Shown here piece after piece: positions 25,331 to 35,000 of a stretch of 45,799 nucleotides of DNA (position 1 is the first letter of the stretch; every line of letters starts with the position of its first letter). The DNA comes from Candidatus Zhuqueibacterota bacterium (lineage in GTDB: Bacteria; Zhuqueibacterota; Zhuqueibacteria; Zhuqueibacterales; Geothermadaptataceae): positions 1 to 45,799 of the forward strand of contig JAUZRQ010000049.1 in NCBI GenBank assembly GCA_030950365.1. The letters run 5' to 3'. The position numbers and the translations under genes are program-made. A model generated the notes under the pieces. The model was not told the DNA's origin and did no database searches. It saw nothing but the letters and a program-made list of their open reading frames with translations.

Positions 25331-25705
25331 TCATTTCTTCCTATTTTGCCGAATCCCATTTTCGATCCGTTTGGCCACCGCATACGCATCTTCTTTTACT
25401 CCCCAATCATAAAATTGCAGTACCGTGCCTCCCCAATTTTCAAGGCTGGCCTGTCTTTGCCTGTCATACTCTGTTTTCTCATTGTGGCTTTCGCCATCGA
25501 TTTCAATCGCCAGCAACAAATCTTTGCAATAAAAATCGACGATATAGTTATCAATGCGTCTTTGGCGATCAAAATCATTTCCCAGAATCTGCTTGCCTTT
25601 CAGGGACTGCCAGAGCATAACTTCTGCCTGAGTGCTGTTTTTGCGAAGCTGTTTTGCTAATGGCTTGAGTTTGGGATGGTACGGAATGATTTTGCGCCTG
25701 GGCAT
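25331..25705 (-). CDS. DUF559 (Vsr/restriction-endonuclease-like fold) protein
   Basis: This is a 124-aa protein of the DUF559 family, related in fold to very-short-patch-repair endonucleases. The start at 25705 is fixed by GGAGG seven bases upstream; the open frame further upstream reads through repeats and is not coding. Sequence marks are LRKNSTQAEVMLWQSLKGK (~21-39), the QRRIDNYIVDFYCKDLLLAIEIDG block (~48-71) with the family Asp, Glu and Asp of the predicted metal site, ESHNEKTEYDRQR (~72-84), and a closing GGTVLQFYDWGVKED strand. Immediately upstream lie several inverted GC-rich palindromes. DUF559 genes are frequent, probably mobile, and their role is not established. Confidence 0.88.
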   Translation of the reverse strand: MPRRKIIPYHPKLKPLAKQLRKNSTQAEVMLWQSLKGKQILGNDFDRQRRIDNYIVDFYCKDLLLAIEIDGESHNEKTEYDRQRQASLENWGGTVLQFYDWGVKEDAYAVAKRIENGIRQNRKK

Positions 25706-25766
25706 GGGTTTTCCTCCACCAGAGCTAGCATTCGTTCCTCTCTGCGTTAAAGGCACGGTTTTATCT

Positions 25767-25959
25767 CCCCTCCCAGGAGGGGACTTCGCTTTTCTCCCCT
25801 CCTGGGAGGGGGCGGGGGTGGGTGCCGTTCCGCCGTTTGCCATGCCAAAAGCAGCGGCCAAAGCTTTGTGCCATAGCCGCTGGGACCGGAGGACAATTCC
25901 AGAGTTCGGTGCAAAAAGCAAAGTTTGCGACCCACCCCTAAATCCCCTCCCGGGAGGGG
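25767..25959. repeat. BIME-like set of CCCCTCC/GGAGGGG palindromes
   Basis: There are three palindromes: 25767-25782, 25796-25811 and 25944-25959 (the last a perfect 16-mer, CCCCTCCCGGGAGGGG). The second and third are inverted copies extended by GGGGGTGGGT (from 25814) and ACCCACCCC (to 25939), enclosing about 115 bases. This is the architecture of paired REP-type elements. It begins about 60 bases upstream of the DUF559 start. Confidence 0.7.
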
Positions 25960-26040
25960 ACTTTTGGCTCCCCCGGCGGAAGGGACTTTTGCGGCCCCCT
26001 TCCCTTAAATAACGAAACCTTTTCATCTCTTTAGCCCCCC

Positions 26041-26136
26041 GGTAGCCGCAGGCTTTATGCCTGCGGCCATTGGCAGCCCGCGATGCCGCTATTATCACGC
26101 CCTCTGGCGTCACGCAAGCTGAAGCTTGCGGCTACC
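26041..26136. repeat. Inverted pair of palindromes (second family)
   Basis: GGTAGCCGCA (26041-26050) is inverted at 26127-26136. Each end carries its own hairpin: GCCGCAGGC-TTTAT-GCCTGCGGC at 26045-26067 and GCAAGCT-GA-AGCTTGC at 26114-26129. This is a BIME-like arrangement adjacent to the previous one. No gene lies in 25706-26234. Confidence 0.65.
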
Positions 26137-26234
26137 GCATTCCGCTTTGACGGCCGGATTCCCGACCGACTTTTACAGACAAGAATGCCTGTGCTACAGC
26201 CTTTATAATCTTTGCCCCTTTGTGGTGCAATCAT

Positions 26235-27722
26235 TCATTTCCCCGGGCGGCGGCCACGCAACCCCTTAGCCCACGACTCCCACATGCCCATGCCTTTGAG
26301 CTGATCCGCCAGCGAGGTGGTCTCCACCAGCTTTTTCACCTCGTCGTACGACTGCCGGCCCCAGGTCACATCCATCTCGGCGAAGCCGTACGTCACCGCC
26401 GCGGCGATGAGCATGTTCAGCCGCAGTTGCCGCAAATCCACCTTGTCGTACGTGTCCGAGCGCGCGTGATAATTCGGCCCGTAATTGGCCGATTCCTGAT
26501 TCGCCACCAGATTGCCCACGCCCTGCAGCATGAAATCCAGATTGTCCGTGCCCACCAGCGGCTCGTTGATGTGCGTGAACGGCCCGAGACCGGCCACCGG
26601 TTTCAGCGCCTTTTCCACCGCGGTCAGCAGCTCGCTGCGCCCATTGGTGAAAAATCCGGTAATGCGCCCGCTGCCAATGTCGAACGACGCCGCCATCACG
26701 TAGTTGTCCAACTCCTTTTCGTGCTGCTCCGTGTATTTCCACGAGCCGATGATGCCCTGCTCCTCGCCGTTCCACAGCGCGAAACGGATCGTCCGCCGCG
26801 GCTGCAGGCCCAGCTTCTTGATCTGCCGTGCGATATCGATCAGCATGGCCACATTGCAGCCGTCGTCCAGCGCGCCGGTGCCCAGATCCCACGAGTCCAG
26901 GTGCGCACCAACGATGACGATTTCCTCCGGCTTTTCGCGGCCCTTGATTTCGGCGACCACGTTGTAGCTGGTGTACGGTCCGCCACGTTTCACTCGGATG
27001 ATGGCCGTGGCTTGAAGCTGTTTGCCGGCGCGCAGCAGCCGCAGCGCCCGTTTGGCGCCCTCGCGCTCCATGACCAGCAGCGGATGCTTGTTGTCCGGTC
27101 CCAGGGACGCGTTGTGGCGGTACAGCAAATTGCGCGGCCGCGACGCCATGTAAATCAGCCCCTTCACGCCCGCGGCAAACGCCCGTTTTTCGATCTCCAC
27201 GGCCTCGCCGTACTCGCGGAACAGATCGTCCAGATTTCGGAGTTCGTGTGTTTCCACCAGCACGAACGCGCCGCGGGCCTTCTCGCCCAGCCGGGCGAAA
27301 TCATCTTCCGTGCCGAAACCGCCATCCACCAGCGGCGCGGTGAGACCCTTCGGCGGCGTGCCCACGGAAAACGGCATGGCCACCACCCGCGGCGTAAACG
27401 ACACATCGCCGTGGATGCGCAGCTCGGACGACTCTTCCAACCATAGCGCCGGCATTTCAAACGGCTCTTTCCAGACCTTCACGCCAATGTCCTGGAATTT
27501 CTGCACCCCCCATTCCACGGCCTTGAGATTGGCTTCCGAGCCGGTGGGCCGCCCGCCGAATTGATCGGTCAGCTCCTGCAGGTCTTCTTCCAGCGGCGTG
27601 TCCTGCAATAGCGCCGCCAGGAGCTTTTGCACATCGCCGGTCTGCGAATAAAGCGGCCGGGCGATAAAGCCAACCCAGGCCAGTAGTAAAATGACCCCGG
27701 CAAAATACGTACGTCTGTTCAT
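26235..27722 (-). CDS. Secreted M28-family metallopeptidase (with PA-like insert)
   Basis: This is a zinc aminopeptidase/carboxypeptidase of family M28, exported to digest peptides. The start at 27722 has GGAGG six bases upstream; the longer frame to 27794 has none. The 495-aa product begins with a signal peptide (cleavage near LYSQ). An N-terminal helical part is followed by a PA-like region (~110-255). The peptidase domain carries the dinuclear-zinc set: His274 (VGAHLDSW), Asp286 (GALDDGCN), catalytic Glu320 and ligand Glu321 (WNGEEQG), Asp348 (SFDIGSG) and His419 (NYHARSD). Everything needed for activity appears present. It is one of three large secreted hydrolases in the window, suggesting a protein-degrading life style. 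Confidence 0.93.
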   Translation of the reverse strand: MNRRTYFAGVILLLAWVGFIARPLYSQTGDVQKLLAALLQDTPLEEDLQELTDQFGGRPTGSEANLKAVEWGVQKFQDIGVKVWKEPFEMPALWLEESSELRIHGDVSFTPRVVAMPFSVGTPPKGLTAPLVDGGFGTEDDFARLGEKARGAFVLVETHELRNLDDLFREYGEAVEIEKRAFAAGVKGLIYMASRPRNLLYRHNASLGPDNKHPLLVMEREGAKRALRLLRAGKQLQATAIIRVKRGGPYTSYNVVAEIKGREKPEEIVIVGAHLDSWDLGTGALDDGCNVAMLIDIARQIKKLGLQPRRTIRFALWNGEEQGIIGSWKYTEQHEKELDNYVMAASFDIGSGRITGFFTNGRSELLTAVEKALKPVAGLGPFTHINEPLVGTDNLDFMLQGVGNLVANQESANYGPNYHARSDTYDKVDLRQLRLNMLIAAAVTYGFAEMDVTWGRQSYDEVKKLVETTSLADQLKGMGMWESWAKGLRGRRPGK

Positions 27723-28274
27723 GGCCTTCCTCCTCAAATTGACCGTTTGTGATTGCTTAGAGTCTAACATCTGACTTTTTGTTTGAAATCTCATCCCAGG
27801 GTGGATACCGTTGTCGCTCAGCGAACCGATCCTCTTATGCCAGATTCAACGATGCTTTTCTGCTCTCGGTAAGCCGAATGCTCCATGTTGAACGGCATGG
27901 GTTCCCTGTTCATCCTTTTTTAGCCAGGATGTACAGGATAAACAGGAAAAATGCATGGCAAAAATAGGCGAATCACCATGAATAAGAATCATCCTGTCAA
28001 TACTATTTTTCACCAGCGCATTGACTTTTGGGAGCGCGCAAAAGAGAAATTAAGAATTTCAATCATCGCTGAAGAGATGGGAAATTGTTTATTAGCGAAC
28101 TGACTTAGTACCGATTTTCTGACCAAATGGCATAAGCGCGCTGCATCCGGTAAAATTAAATGGCATTTGCAAAAAATCAAATGGATTCATCCGAGGACGG
28201 GACATGGGGAGCGTTTCCCCAGTATGCAGTTTGCAACGGACGGCCCCCCACAAAAATGCGGCACCAATGGCAGG
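27723..28274. other. Intergenic region with a degenerate dispersed repeat
   Basis: These are 552 bases without a credible gene. Positions ~27908-27948 carry degenerate repeated text of the CAGGATGTACAGGATAAACA type. No terminator is obvious after the C25 protease gene, and no promoter was identified for the M28 gene. Confidence 0.5.
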
Positions 28275-31200
28275 CTACCGCGCGATGGCGAGCTTCTGGA
28301 TATGCTCCACCTGCTGCGGACCGCGACGCACCACGATTTTGTACAGATACACGCCGTTAGCGAGCCGGTCGCCCATCCTATCGCGGCCATCCCAGCGAAT
28401 TTGATTGAAGCCAACCTGCGGCACGAACTCGAGGGTATGAATCAAGCGGCCGGCCAGGGTGAAAATCTTGATCGTGCCCTGTTCGGCGGGAGCGGTGAGC
28501 TCGAAGGTGAACACGGTTTCTTTGACAAAGGGATTGGGATAATTCATCACGTTACGCAGGGCCAGCCGGTCGGACACCACAAATTCGACGCGTTTTTCGG
28601 CCATGTAGCCAAACCGGTCGTGTACGGTGATCTCGAGCACGTGCTCTCCGGGCGAGAGCTGCGGCCGGAACCGCACTTCGGCCCGCTTTTTCGCCGAATC
28701 TGAAAAGGTGACAAATTGCGCCTGCCAGCGCGGATCGGCAAAGGCGATGACTGCGCCGTCGAGCTTCAGGGTGATGTCCGCCGTATCCTGCACCGCCAAC
28801 GGGCTGTCGTCGTAAATTTCGCAAACCACCAGCGGTTGCGGCGCCACAAATTCGCCATCCGCGGCGTCCCGGCCATCGAACTGCACGCGGATCTCCGGCG
28901 CCAGGGTATCTTCCACTACGGCCACCGTCAGCCATGCCTGGTTGTTATTCTCAAAGGGCTCGGCAAACGCATCGTCGGGATCCAATTTCAACGCCAGGCG
29001 ATAAATGCCAGGCTGCGCTGCCGCCCAGGCCAGATTCCCCATGCGAATGTCACCCGGCTGCAGCGAAAAATAGGTTGCCGCGTCGGTCGTATTTGAGGAC
29101 AGGTTCTGCAGCGCCAGTTGCACCGAATCCACCGGTTGCTGGCCAAAATTGGCCACCGGCAGGCGGAAATGCACAGGTTGCCCGGGAAAGACCGAATCGG
29201 CGCTCACGCTCACCTGCGATGCCGCCAGCACAAGATCGCCAGCGGGTTCAAAAAGCACCTGCCAGGAGGCCAGTACCGGCGAATCCAGCCCATCGTCATC
29301 GGCAAATTCCGCACACAGGCGCACATACGGATAGGCTTGCGGATCGATCGCCGCAAGCGCCTGTTCGGCGGGCAATTCGCTCAGAAGCGGTTTCCAGGGT
29401 CCCGTGCGACGGGAGCTGCCCCACAGCGAAATTTTCACCGTGCCCGGCTTTGATCCGGCCAGCGCCTTTTGCGGCGCTCCTTCCTGCCACTGGCAGCGTT
29501 GCCAGCGCGCCGCCGGCCCGATGACGGGCGACCACGCCACGCCGGCCGTTTTGAACGGCAGAAAGGTCCATTCGGCCCGGGCCTCGCCGGTTCCGGCCGG
29601 CCTGCGTATTTCTGCGAACGCCGTACCGCGGCCGCGCGCACCGATAAACGCCCACGAACTCTGCGCCTGCGCCTGTTCGAATTCCCGGCTGCCCCATTCG
29701 CGAAACGCCAGCACCAGCGCCGGGGTGACCAGCTTCACGGCGTCACCCCGTACGCCGGCGAGCAGAATGGCGCGCTGCGGCAGCGATTTTAGAAACGCCG
29801 CGGCCGCCGAAGCCGCGCTGGAATCCGCGGCCGGAAACCAGCGTGCCGGTCCGATCAGGCTATGCGCAATGGGATCGTAGGCCGCCAGATGCAGCCCCTC
29901 GCCGGCGCCATTCACCTGCTGGCCCTGAATCTCGATGATACACCGGTCGCCATCGTCGGTGCCTGCGGACACCACGCGGAAATCAACGCGGCGTGCGGAA
30001 TCCGCGGGTAGTCCCACCCCCTGCGCGAACGCTGCGAAGACGCCTTCCGCCAGGTGCCAGTTTTCCGCCTGCTGCCGGAACCCGGGCGATGTTTGCTCTG
30101 GATCGACAAAAAAGGCCGCGCTTTGCCACAGGCTGTCGTCCCGGGCCGTTGCTCGCACGCGCCAGAAATACACTCCGGGCGGCAACGGCAGGGGCACCTG
30201 CCACTCCGTGCGCAGCGGCTGTTCCGCCACCGGTGGCGAACGCATCAGCCGCGGACTGTCGAAGCGGTCGGTGGTGTCGACTTCAAACACGAAGGCCCGT
30301 GGCGATGGCGTCGTCGTAGCAGGATTATAAACCCGCAGCATCGGCTGCGGCTCCGGCACCACCGCCCATGGGAACGGCTCGGCCAGGGTCAATGTCAGCC
30401 GGCGGAACGCGATGTCCCGCTGAGCGCGGTTGTTGGATTCCACCGCTTCGTCAATGCGATTCTCAGGATCGACTTCGACCGCCAGTTGTGCCGGTCCCCG
30501 GCGGGATGATACCGGCCACAGCACTCGCAACGAATCCTGCCAGCCCACCGGCGGGAGCGCCGACTGCCACATCTGGCGATGTCCGGCGGCATCGGTTCCC
30601 TGCAAACGTACGGTCACGGAATCCACCGGCATCAGTCCGCGGTTGCGCACGCGCACCTGCACATACAGCAGCGAATCGCGATCGGTGGGCGGGTCCGGTT
30701 GCACGGCAATATCTCCGGCAGCCACGGTCAGATCCGGTTTCGTCGGCAGCGCCAGCCGCAAGCTCGGATCACCCAGCAGAGTGTATTGATCGATCAAATT
30801 GCGATTGACCGGCAGGCTGCCCAGTTGCAGCCACAGATGCAATTTGGCCAGGGTGGTGGCCACGCCCACCTCGCGCACGGAATCGCGCGCAATTGCCTGA
30901 AACAGGCCGTCCAGCAATATGCCATCCTGATACACGAACCCCCAGCCGCTGGTGCTCCAGAAAGCCACGGCGCCGCGCTCCGGCAGCCGTACGAAATCCT
31001 CACCAAAGCTGTTCTGCTCTGGATTGGCAAATCTTGCCGTATGGCAGGTCATGCTGGCGATGAACGGTAACCGGCCGCTGTTCTGTAGCCGCGGGATGTC
31101 TTCGTTGACCATCATCAATTCCCAGGTGCGGCTGCCGGCGTGCCCGGAGAAGGTAAACAACATACAGCCCACATCGATGGCCCGCAAAATCTCCGGCAAC

Positions 31201-33539
31201 AGCTCGCCGCGCTGCCGGCCTTCGGTGGTTTTGTAAATGCGAGTTGCCCGGCCCGCCACCGGTGGCGGCTGCACGAATTGTTCAATTAGTTGCTCGCTTT
31301 GCTGAAAAAACAACCCCTGTTCGTACGCGTTGATGCCGCCGTTCAAAAACACGAACTGCTTGCTCCAATCGGGAAGTGGCTGGGTTTCGTAGTGGATGAT
31401 CTTATCCACCATCGCCTCGGCCTCCGCCGGCGTCTCCACCGGCAGCCGGCCGATGAACAGGTCTGGCAAAAAATCCTCCGGCCCGTCCACGCACACCAGA
31501 CGGCTATCGCTGACTGGATTGCCGTACACCGGGATGAAGTTGGCTTTGCGGCTGAACGGAGAGAACCGGCGCGGATCCCAGGTGCCATCGCCGATGAGCA
31601 GCACGAACCGCGGCGCTGGCGGTTGCCACTGCCGATACGCATAGGCAAAAAACCGACGCAGCGCCTGCACAGACACGATACCGTGGTTGAATTCGTCGTA
31701 CACGTCTTCGACATTCACCACGGCAACGCGCAGGCCGGCATGCTGCTGTTTGAATCCGGCCAACCGTTGCGCCGCCGGCAAAAAATCGGCATGCGCCACG
31801 ATGATCATGTCCACCTGCTGCCGGTGATCGCGCCAATGGCTCGGCGCGTCCAGCCGCAGCGAATCCGGCGGATGCAGGCCCGCCGGGGTGATCACCAGAT
31901 ATTCACGCGGGGCGCTGAGGGTATCCGAAAACAGCGCATTCCATAAATCATCAGCTCGCTGCCAGGCGGAGTCCGGCGACAGCAGCCGGCCGTGGGATAG
32001 ATCGAATATCCAGAACGGTTGATCGGCAATGCCGCGAATGTGGAATTGCTGGCGCCACTGGTCGGATCGCGGCCGGGCGCGAAACCGCAGCGAACCGCCA
32101 TGCATGGACAACCGCTGCCAGAAACCGACCTCAAACCAATCTACATAAATCTGATCGATGGGCGCGCCGGTATCGCCGACGTTTTTGATTTGAATCCGGT
32201 TCTCCCCTGTTTTGAACAGAGAAGCCGGAACCGCGGTTTGCATCAACACCTCGGCATTGTCCGAGAACAGGGTATCGGCCACGCGCTGTCCATTCAGCCA
32301 GACCTGCACATGGTGGTTGGGCTTGACGGATGTGCGGGTGATGCCGCGCACGCGTACGCGCAAACTGCCCGGTGGCGCATTTTGAGCGGGCGCGGGCAGG
32401 TCGAATGCATGCTCGAGCTGGCTGCCGCCAAACAGCCGCTCCCAGATCCAGCCTTCGCCGGGAATGCGGTCGGTGGTGAATATATCGGCATCGTCATCGC
32501 CGTGGTAGTAGCCGAGATTGCGCTCCACGTGCAGCCACTGCCAGGCTGAATCGGTAACAGCGGCAGCCGGCTGATTCCCGGCGGGGGGCGACTGATAGAC
32601 CGGGGAAGGATTGTCGGACAGCGTCAGCCAGTAAACATTGGCCGCCGTTTCCTCATTTTCCCAGGCATCCTCACCGGGCGGGCGCTCTCCCCAGAACCAG
32701 ATCGCCTCCCCGGCTTCTAGCAGGCTATCGCCATCATCGGCGAAAAACACTGGCACCGGCTCGCCTCGATTGGTCATGCGGATGCGCTGGCGCAGCAAAC
32801 GCTCCGTCGGCATCCCGGCGGCCAGCAGGTCCTCAACGCGCAGCCGAACCATGCCATCGCGGCTGACGTAAATTTTTAACGCGGGATCGGATGCTGCCTG
32901 GCTCCGTTCCCCGGGCCCGGCGGTGCGGTCAGAGGATCTCCGCCAGTATGGCGCCTGAGCCGCATTGAGAGCCAATTTCAGAAATCGCCGTTCTTCGGGC
33001 AGCAATGAGGACGATTTCCGGTTACCGGTCGGTGGAAATTGCAGGCGAACGGTTGCGCTGGTGATGGCCTGAAGCCGGCCGTCCGGCCGACGAGCGATGG
33101 AATTGACCTCCATCCGACCGAGCCGGAATCCGCGCCAGATGCCGATTTCAGAAAACCGGACAAACCGGTCAGGCAGCTGCACCGATAGCAGGGAATCCGC
33201 CGGAACGGGAGTGAGCCCGGTGACCGAATGCTCCAGCCGCACGTCGCCGTCCGGTGGCAGGATGACGAGAAACGAGCGCGTCCATTGCGCCAATGGTGGG
33301 ATGGAGTTGTTTGGAGCACCGGACGATTTTCGCAACGCCTTCGCGGCCCGGATGCCCTCCAGTGAAACCTGGAATTGCAGGCGTTGCGGCGAGTTTTCGA
33401 GGATTTGCACGCCGGATCGTTCACCAGCCCATACTGTCTGGCTCCACAGAACCAGGATCAGCGCAGTACAGGCGATCGCGCAAAGCAATGTCATCAACGG
33501 TTTCAAGCGTGGCAAACGAATTCCTTTCGATATAACCAT
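28275..33539 (-). CDS. Gingipain-family (C25) protease, PorU-like type IX secretion component
   Basis: This is a very large (~1754 aa) cell-surface cysteine protease. In type IX secretion, PorU of the same family removes the C-terminal signal of cargo and attaches it to surface glycolipid. I start at ATG 33539, followed by a signal/anchor (hydrophobic run to VWA); no good ribosome site is seen. Domains are an N-terminal beta-rich region, then the C25 domain with LLIGDGTWDPR (~648-657), catalytic His800 in TFSGHAGSRTW and Cys832 in ASMTCHTARF, ending near LLGDPSLRL. After it come two CARDB-like Ig domains (around residues 950-1030 and 1460-1545) and a C-terminal FlgD-like sorting domain (YPNPFVKETVF to GVYLYKIVV). 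Having its own sorting tail, it could be cargo as well as sortase. It is downstream of a glycosyltransferase and an aminotransferase gene. Confidence 0.88.
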   Translation of the reverse strand: MVISKGIRLPRLKPLMTLLCAIACTALILVLWSQTVWAGERSGVQILENSPQRLQFQVSLEGIRAAKALRKSSGAPNNSIPPLAQWTRSFLVILPPDGDVRLEHSVTGLTPVPADSLLSVQLPDRFVRFSEIGIWRGFRLGRMEVNSIARRPDGRLQAITSATVRLQFPPTGNRKSSSLLPEERRFLKLALNAAQAPYWRRSSDRTAGPGERSQAASDPALKIYVSRDGMVRLRVEDLLAAGMPTERLLRQRIRMTNRGEPVPVFFADDGDSLLEAGEAIWFWGERPPGEDAWENEETAANVYWLTLSDNPSPVYQSPPAGNQPAAAVTDSAWQWLHVERNLGYYHGDDDADIFTTDRIPGEGWIWERLFGGSQLEHAFDLPAPAQNAPPGSLRVRVRGITRTSVKPNHHVQVWLNGQRVADTLFSDNAEVLMQTAVPASLFKTGENRIQIKNVGDTGAPIDQIYVDWFEVGFWQRLSMHGGSLRFRARPRSDQWRQQFHIRGIADQPFWIFDLSHGRLLSPDSAWQRADDLWNALFSDTLSAPREYLVITPAGLHPPDSLRLDAPSHWRDHRQQVDMIIVAHADFLPAAQRLAGFKQQHAGLRVAVVNVEDVYDEFNHGIVSVQALRRFFAYAYRQWQPPAPRFVLLIGDGTWDPRRFSPFSRKANFIPVYGNPVSDSRLVCVDGPEDFLPDLFIGRLPVETPAEAEAMVDKIIHYETQPLPDWSKQFVFLNGGINAYEQGLFFQQSEQLIEQFVQPPPVAGRATRIYKTTEGRQRGELLPEILRAIDVGCMLFTFSGHAGSRTWELMMVNEDIPRLQNSGRLPFIASMTCHTARFANPEQNSFGEDFVRLPERGAVAFWSTSGWGFVYQDGILLDGLFQAIARDSVREVGVATTLAKLHLWLQLGSLPVNRNLIDQYTLLGDPSLRLALPTKPDLTVAAGDIAVQPDPPTDRDSLLYVQVRVRNRGLMPVDSVTVRLQGTDAAGHRQMWQSALPPVGWQDSLRVLWPVSSRRGPAQLAVEVDPENRIDEAVESNNRAQRDIAFRRLTLTLAEPFPWAVVPEPQPMLRVYNPATTTPSPRAFVFEVDTTDRFDSPRLMRSPPVAEQPLRTEWQVPLPLPPGVYFWRVRATARDDSLWQSAAFFVDPEQTSPGFRQQAENWHLAEGVFAAFAQGVGLPADSARRVDFRVVSAGTDDGDRCIIEIQGQQVNGAGEGLHLAAYDPIAHSLIGPARWFPAADSSAASAAAAFLKSLPQRAILLAGVRGDAVKLVTPALVLAFREWGSREFEQAQAQSSWAFIGARGRGTAFAEIRRPAGTGEARAEWTFLPFKTAGVAWSPVIGPAARWQRCQWQEGAPQKALAGSKPGTVKISLWGSSRRTGPWKPLLSELPAEQALAAIDPQAYPYVRLCAEFADDDGLDSPVLASWQVLFEPAGDLVLAASQVSVSADSVFPGQPVHFRLPVANFGQQPVDSVQLALQNLSSNTTDAATYFSLQPGDIRMGNLAWAAAQPGIYRLALKLDPDDAFAEPFENNNQAWLTVAVVEDTLAPEIRVQFDGRDAADGEFVAPQPLVVCEIYDDSPLAVQDTADITLKLDGAVIAFADPRWQAQFVTFSDSAKKRAEVRFRPQLSPGEHVLEITVHDRFGYMAEKRVEFVVSDRLALRNVMNYPNPFVKETVFTFELTAPAEQGTIKIFTLAGRLIHTLEFVPQVGFNQIRWDGRDRMGDRLANGVYLYKIVVRRGPQQVEHIQKLAIAR

Positions 33540-33612
33540 GAGGCGCACAAGCTTCCAATTACTGGCGGCATTGAGAAATGTACAAAATGTATCGACGGAT
33601 TTGCAAAGGGAA

Positions 33613-34821
33613 TCAAGAAGGCAATGTGGATTGCAGGCAGGCATTGAAATGGCGCGCCAGTTGTCGCGTCAGGCGATCATAGCCGAAGTCGCGTACATCT
33701 TTTTGCCACGACTGCAGCGTGCCATTTTTGAACTCGACAAACCAGTAGGTTAGTGCGGCGACGATTCCATTGATTTCTTCCGGATCGAATTCGCGCCCCA
33801 GCTTTTCGCGCCGGATGAACCGCCGCAGGCTGCAATCCGGACCGATGGCGAGGTACGGCCGTTTTTCCGGCAGCAGCCAATAGAAACTGGCGTACACCCA
33901 AAAATCGGTTGCCGGGTGTTCCGGAAGAAACGTCAGGATGACCTCAGCCCGTGGATGCTGTACAGCATTGCCGTTTTCCTGTCCGATGAGCCAGACGAAC
34001 TGTTTTTCACCAGCCACACGCGTCAGAAATCCCTTGATTTCGTCGTTGACCGGACCTTCCCACAGCAGCAAGAAATCGCGCATCCAGGCAGGATGTTTTT
34101 TGAAAATGGCCTCCAGCGCCAGTAGAAACGCGCGCAGAGCGCGCAGATGCAGCACAGGCTGCGAAAACAGGATGCGAAACGGTGCGGACTTTTTGGTCCT
34201 GGGCCGTTCTTCTCCTTCATCGCCGGGGTCGAAGCCTTCGGGCAGATAGCGCATTTTGGCCCGGGGCATCTGGGACAGCCGGCTCAGCCAGAGGTCCCGG
34301 CGATCCTCACTGCTGATGACGATCAGCGAGGCGGACTCCATGAGCATGTCCAGCACTCCCGACAGCACGTTTTGCTGCCACAGCGTCAGGTCTACCTGTT
34401 TGGGCATGGCCAGGCGGCTCAGATCCGGAATCCAGGGCAGATCGAATTTTCGCGCAAGGTGCCCGGCCAACCAGTGCGTTTCCAGTGAATGGCCAAAGGA
34501 GAATATTAAATCAAATTCGCCGGTTTTGGCCAGGCGGCTGGCCGCCCAGTAGATGCCCGGGAACCGCCAGATCAGTTGCACTTGCGACGTGGCCGGCATT
34601 TTCGCCAGTCCGTTCATATCCTGTACCGCCAGCCCATTGTCCCGGGCCGAACGTTCGTCCGGTGCGGCCGCCGCCTCGCCGCCGCGTCGCAGCTCATCGG
34701 AAAGGCAGACCGGTTCCCAGCCGGCATCTGGCAGGAAGCGAATGAATTGATTCAGGCGGAAATCCTGTGCAACAACCGGCGGCCGGTAGGCAATTTCATC
34801 GATAATCAATACCCTGGGCAT
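33613..34821 (-). CDS. GT-B-type glycosyltransferase
   Basis: This is a 402-aa protein with the two-lobed plan of GT-B glycosyltransferases. The N-lobe begins PRVLIIDEIAYRPPVVAQ and contains a FDLIFSFGHSLETHWLAGHL motif typical of the acceptor-side lobe. The C-lobe starts near KSAPFRILFSQPVLHLRAL and includes VWLIGQENGNAVQHPRAE and LPEKRPYLAIGPDCSLRRF before a C-terminal helix. The classic E-x7-E motif is not clear, so activity is less certain than fold. AAGGA lies eight bases before the start. It lies 73 bases upstream of the C25 protease gene and downstream of a sugar aminotransferase gene on the same strand, consistent with surface-polysaccharide assembly. Confidence 0.72.
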   Translation of the reverse strand: MPRVLIIDEIAYRPPVVAQDFRLNQFIRFLPDAGWEPVCLSDELRRGGEAAAAPDERSARDNGLAVQDMNGLAKMPATSQVQLIWRFPGIYWAASRLAKTGEFDLIFSFGHSLETHWLAGHLARKFDLPWIPDLSRLAMPKQVDLTLWQQNVLSGVLDMLMESASLIVISSEDRRDLWLSRLSQMPRAKMRYLPEGFDPGDEGEERPRTKKSAPFRILFSQPVLHLRALRAFLLALEAIFKKHPAWMRDFLLLWEGPVNDEIKGFLTRVAGEKQFVWLIGQENGNAVQHPRAEVILTFLPEHPATDFWVYASFYWLLPEKRPYLAIGPDCSLRRFIRREKLGREFDPEEINGIVAALTYWFVEFKNGTLQSWQKDVRDFGYDRLTRQLARHFNACLQSTLPS

Positions 34822-35000
34822 AATGACGTCCTTGTTTGATACATCATGGTTTCCTTGTCGGTCCCAGGCTCAGAACAGCCGCATGCATAATAAGCGGTGC
34901 AAACCATCGATCCAGCAGCGAGTCATAATTCACCCCATTTTTTACACTAATACCTGCAAAATCGAGCGGAACCGGAAATTTTTTCCGTACAAATTCCGGC

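Noticed and set aside
25706-26113. N-terminal extension of the DUF559 frame
   Set aside because: It translates through palindromic repeats; a strong ribosome site places the start at 25705.
26220-27446. 408-aa open frame opposite the M28 peptidase
   Set aside because: Antisense shadow; it covers the conserved metal-binding region of the real gene.
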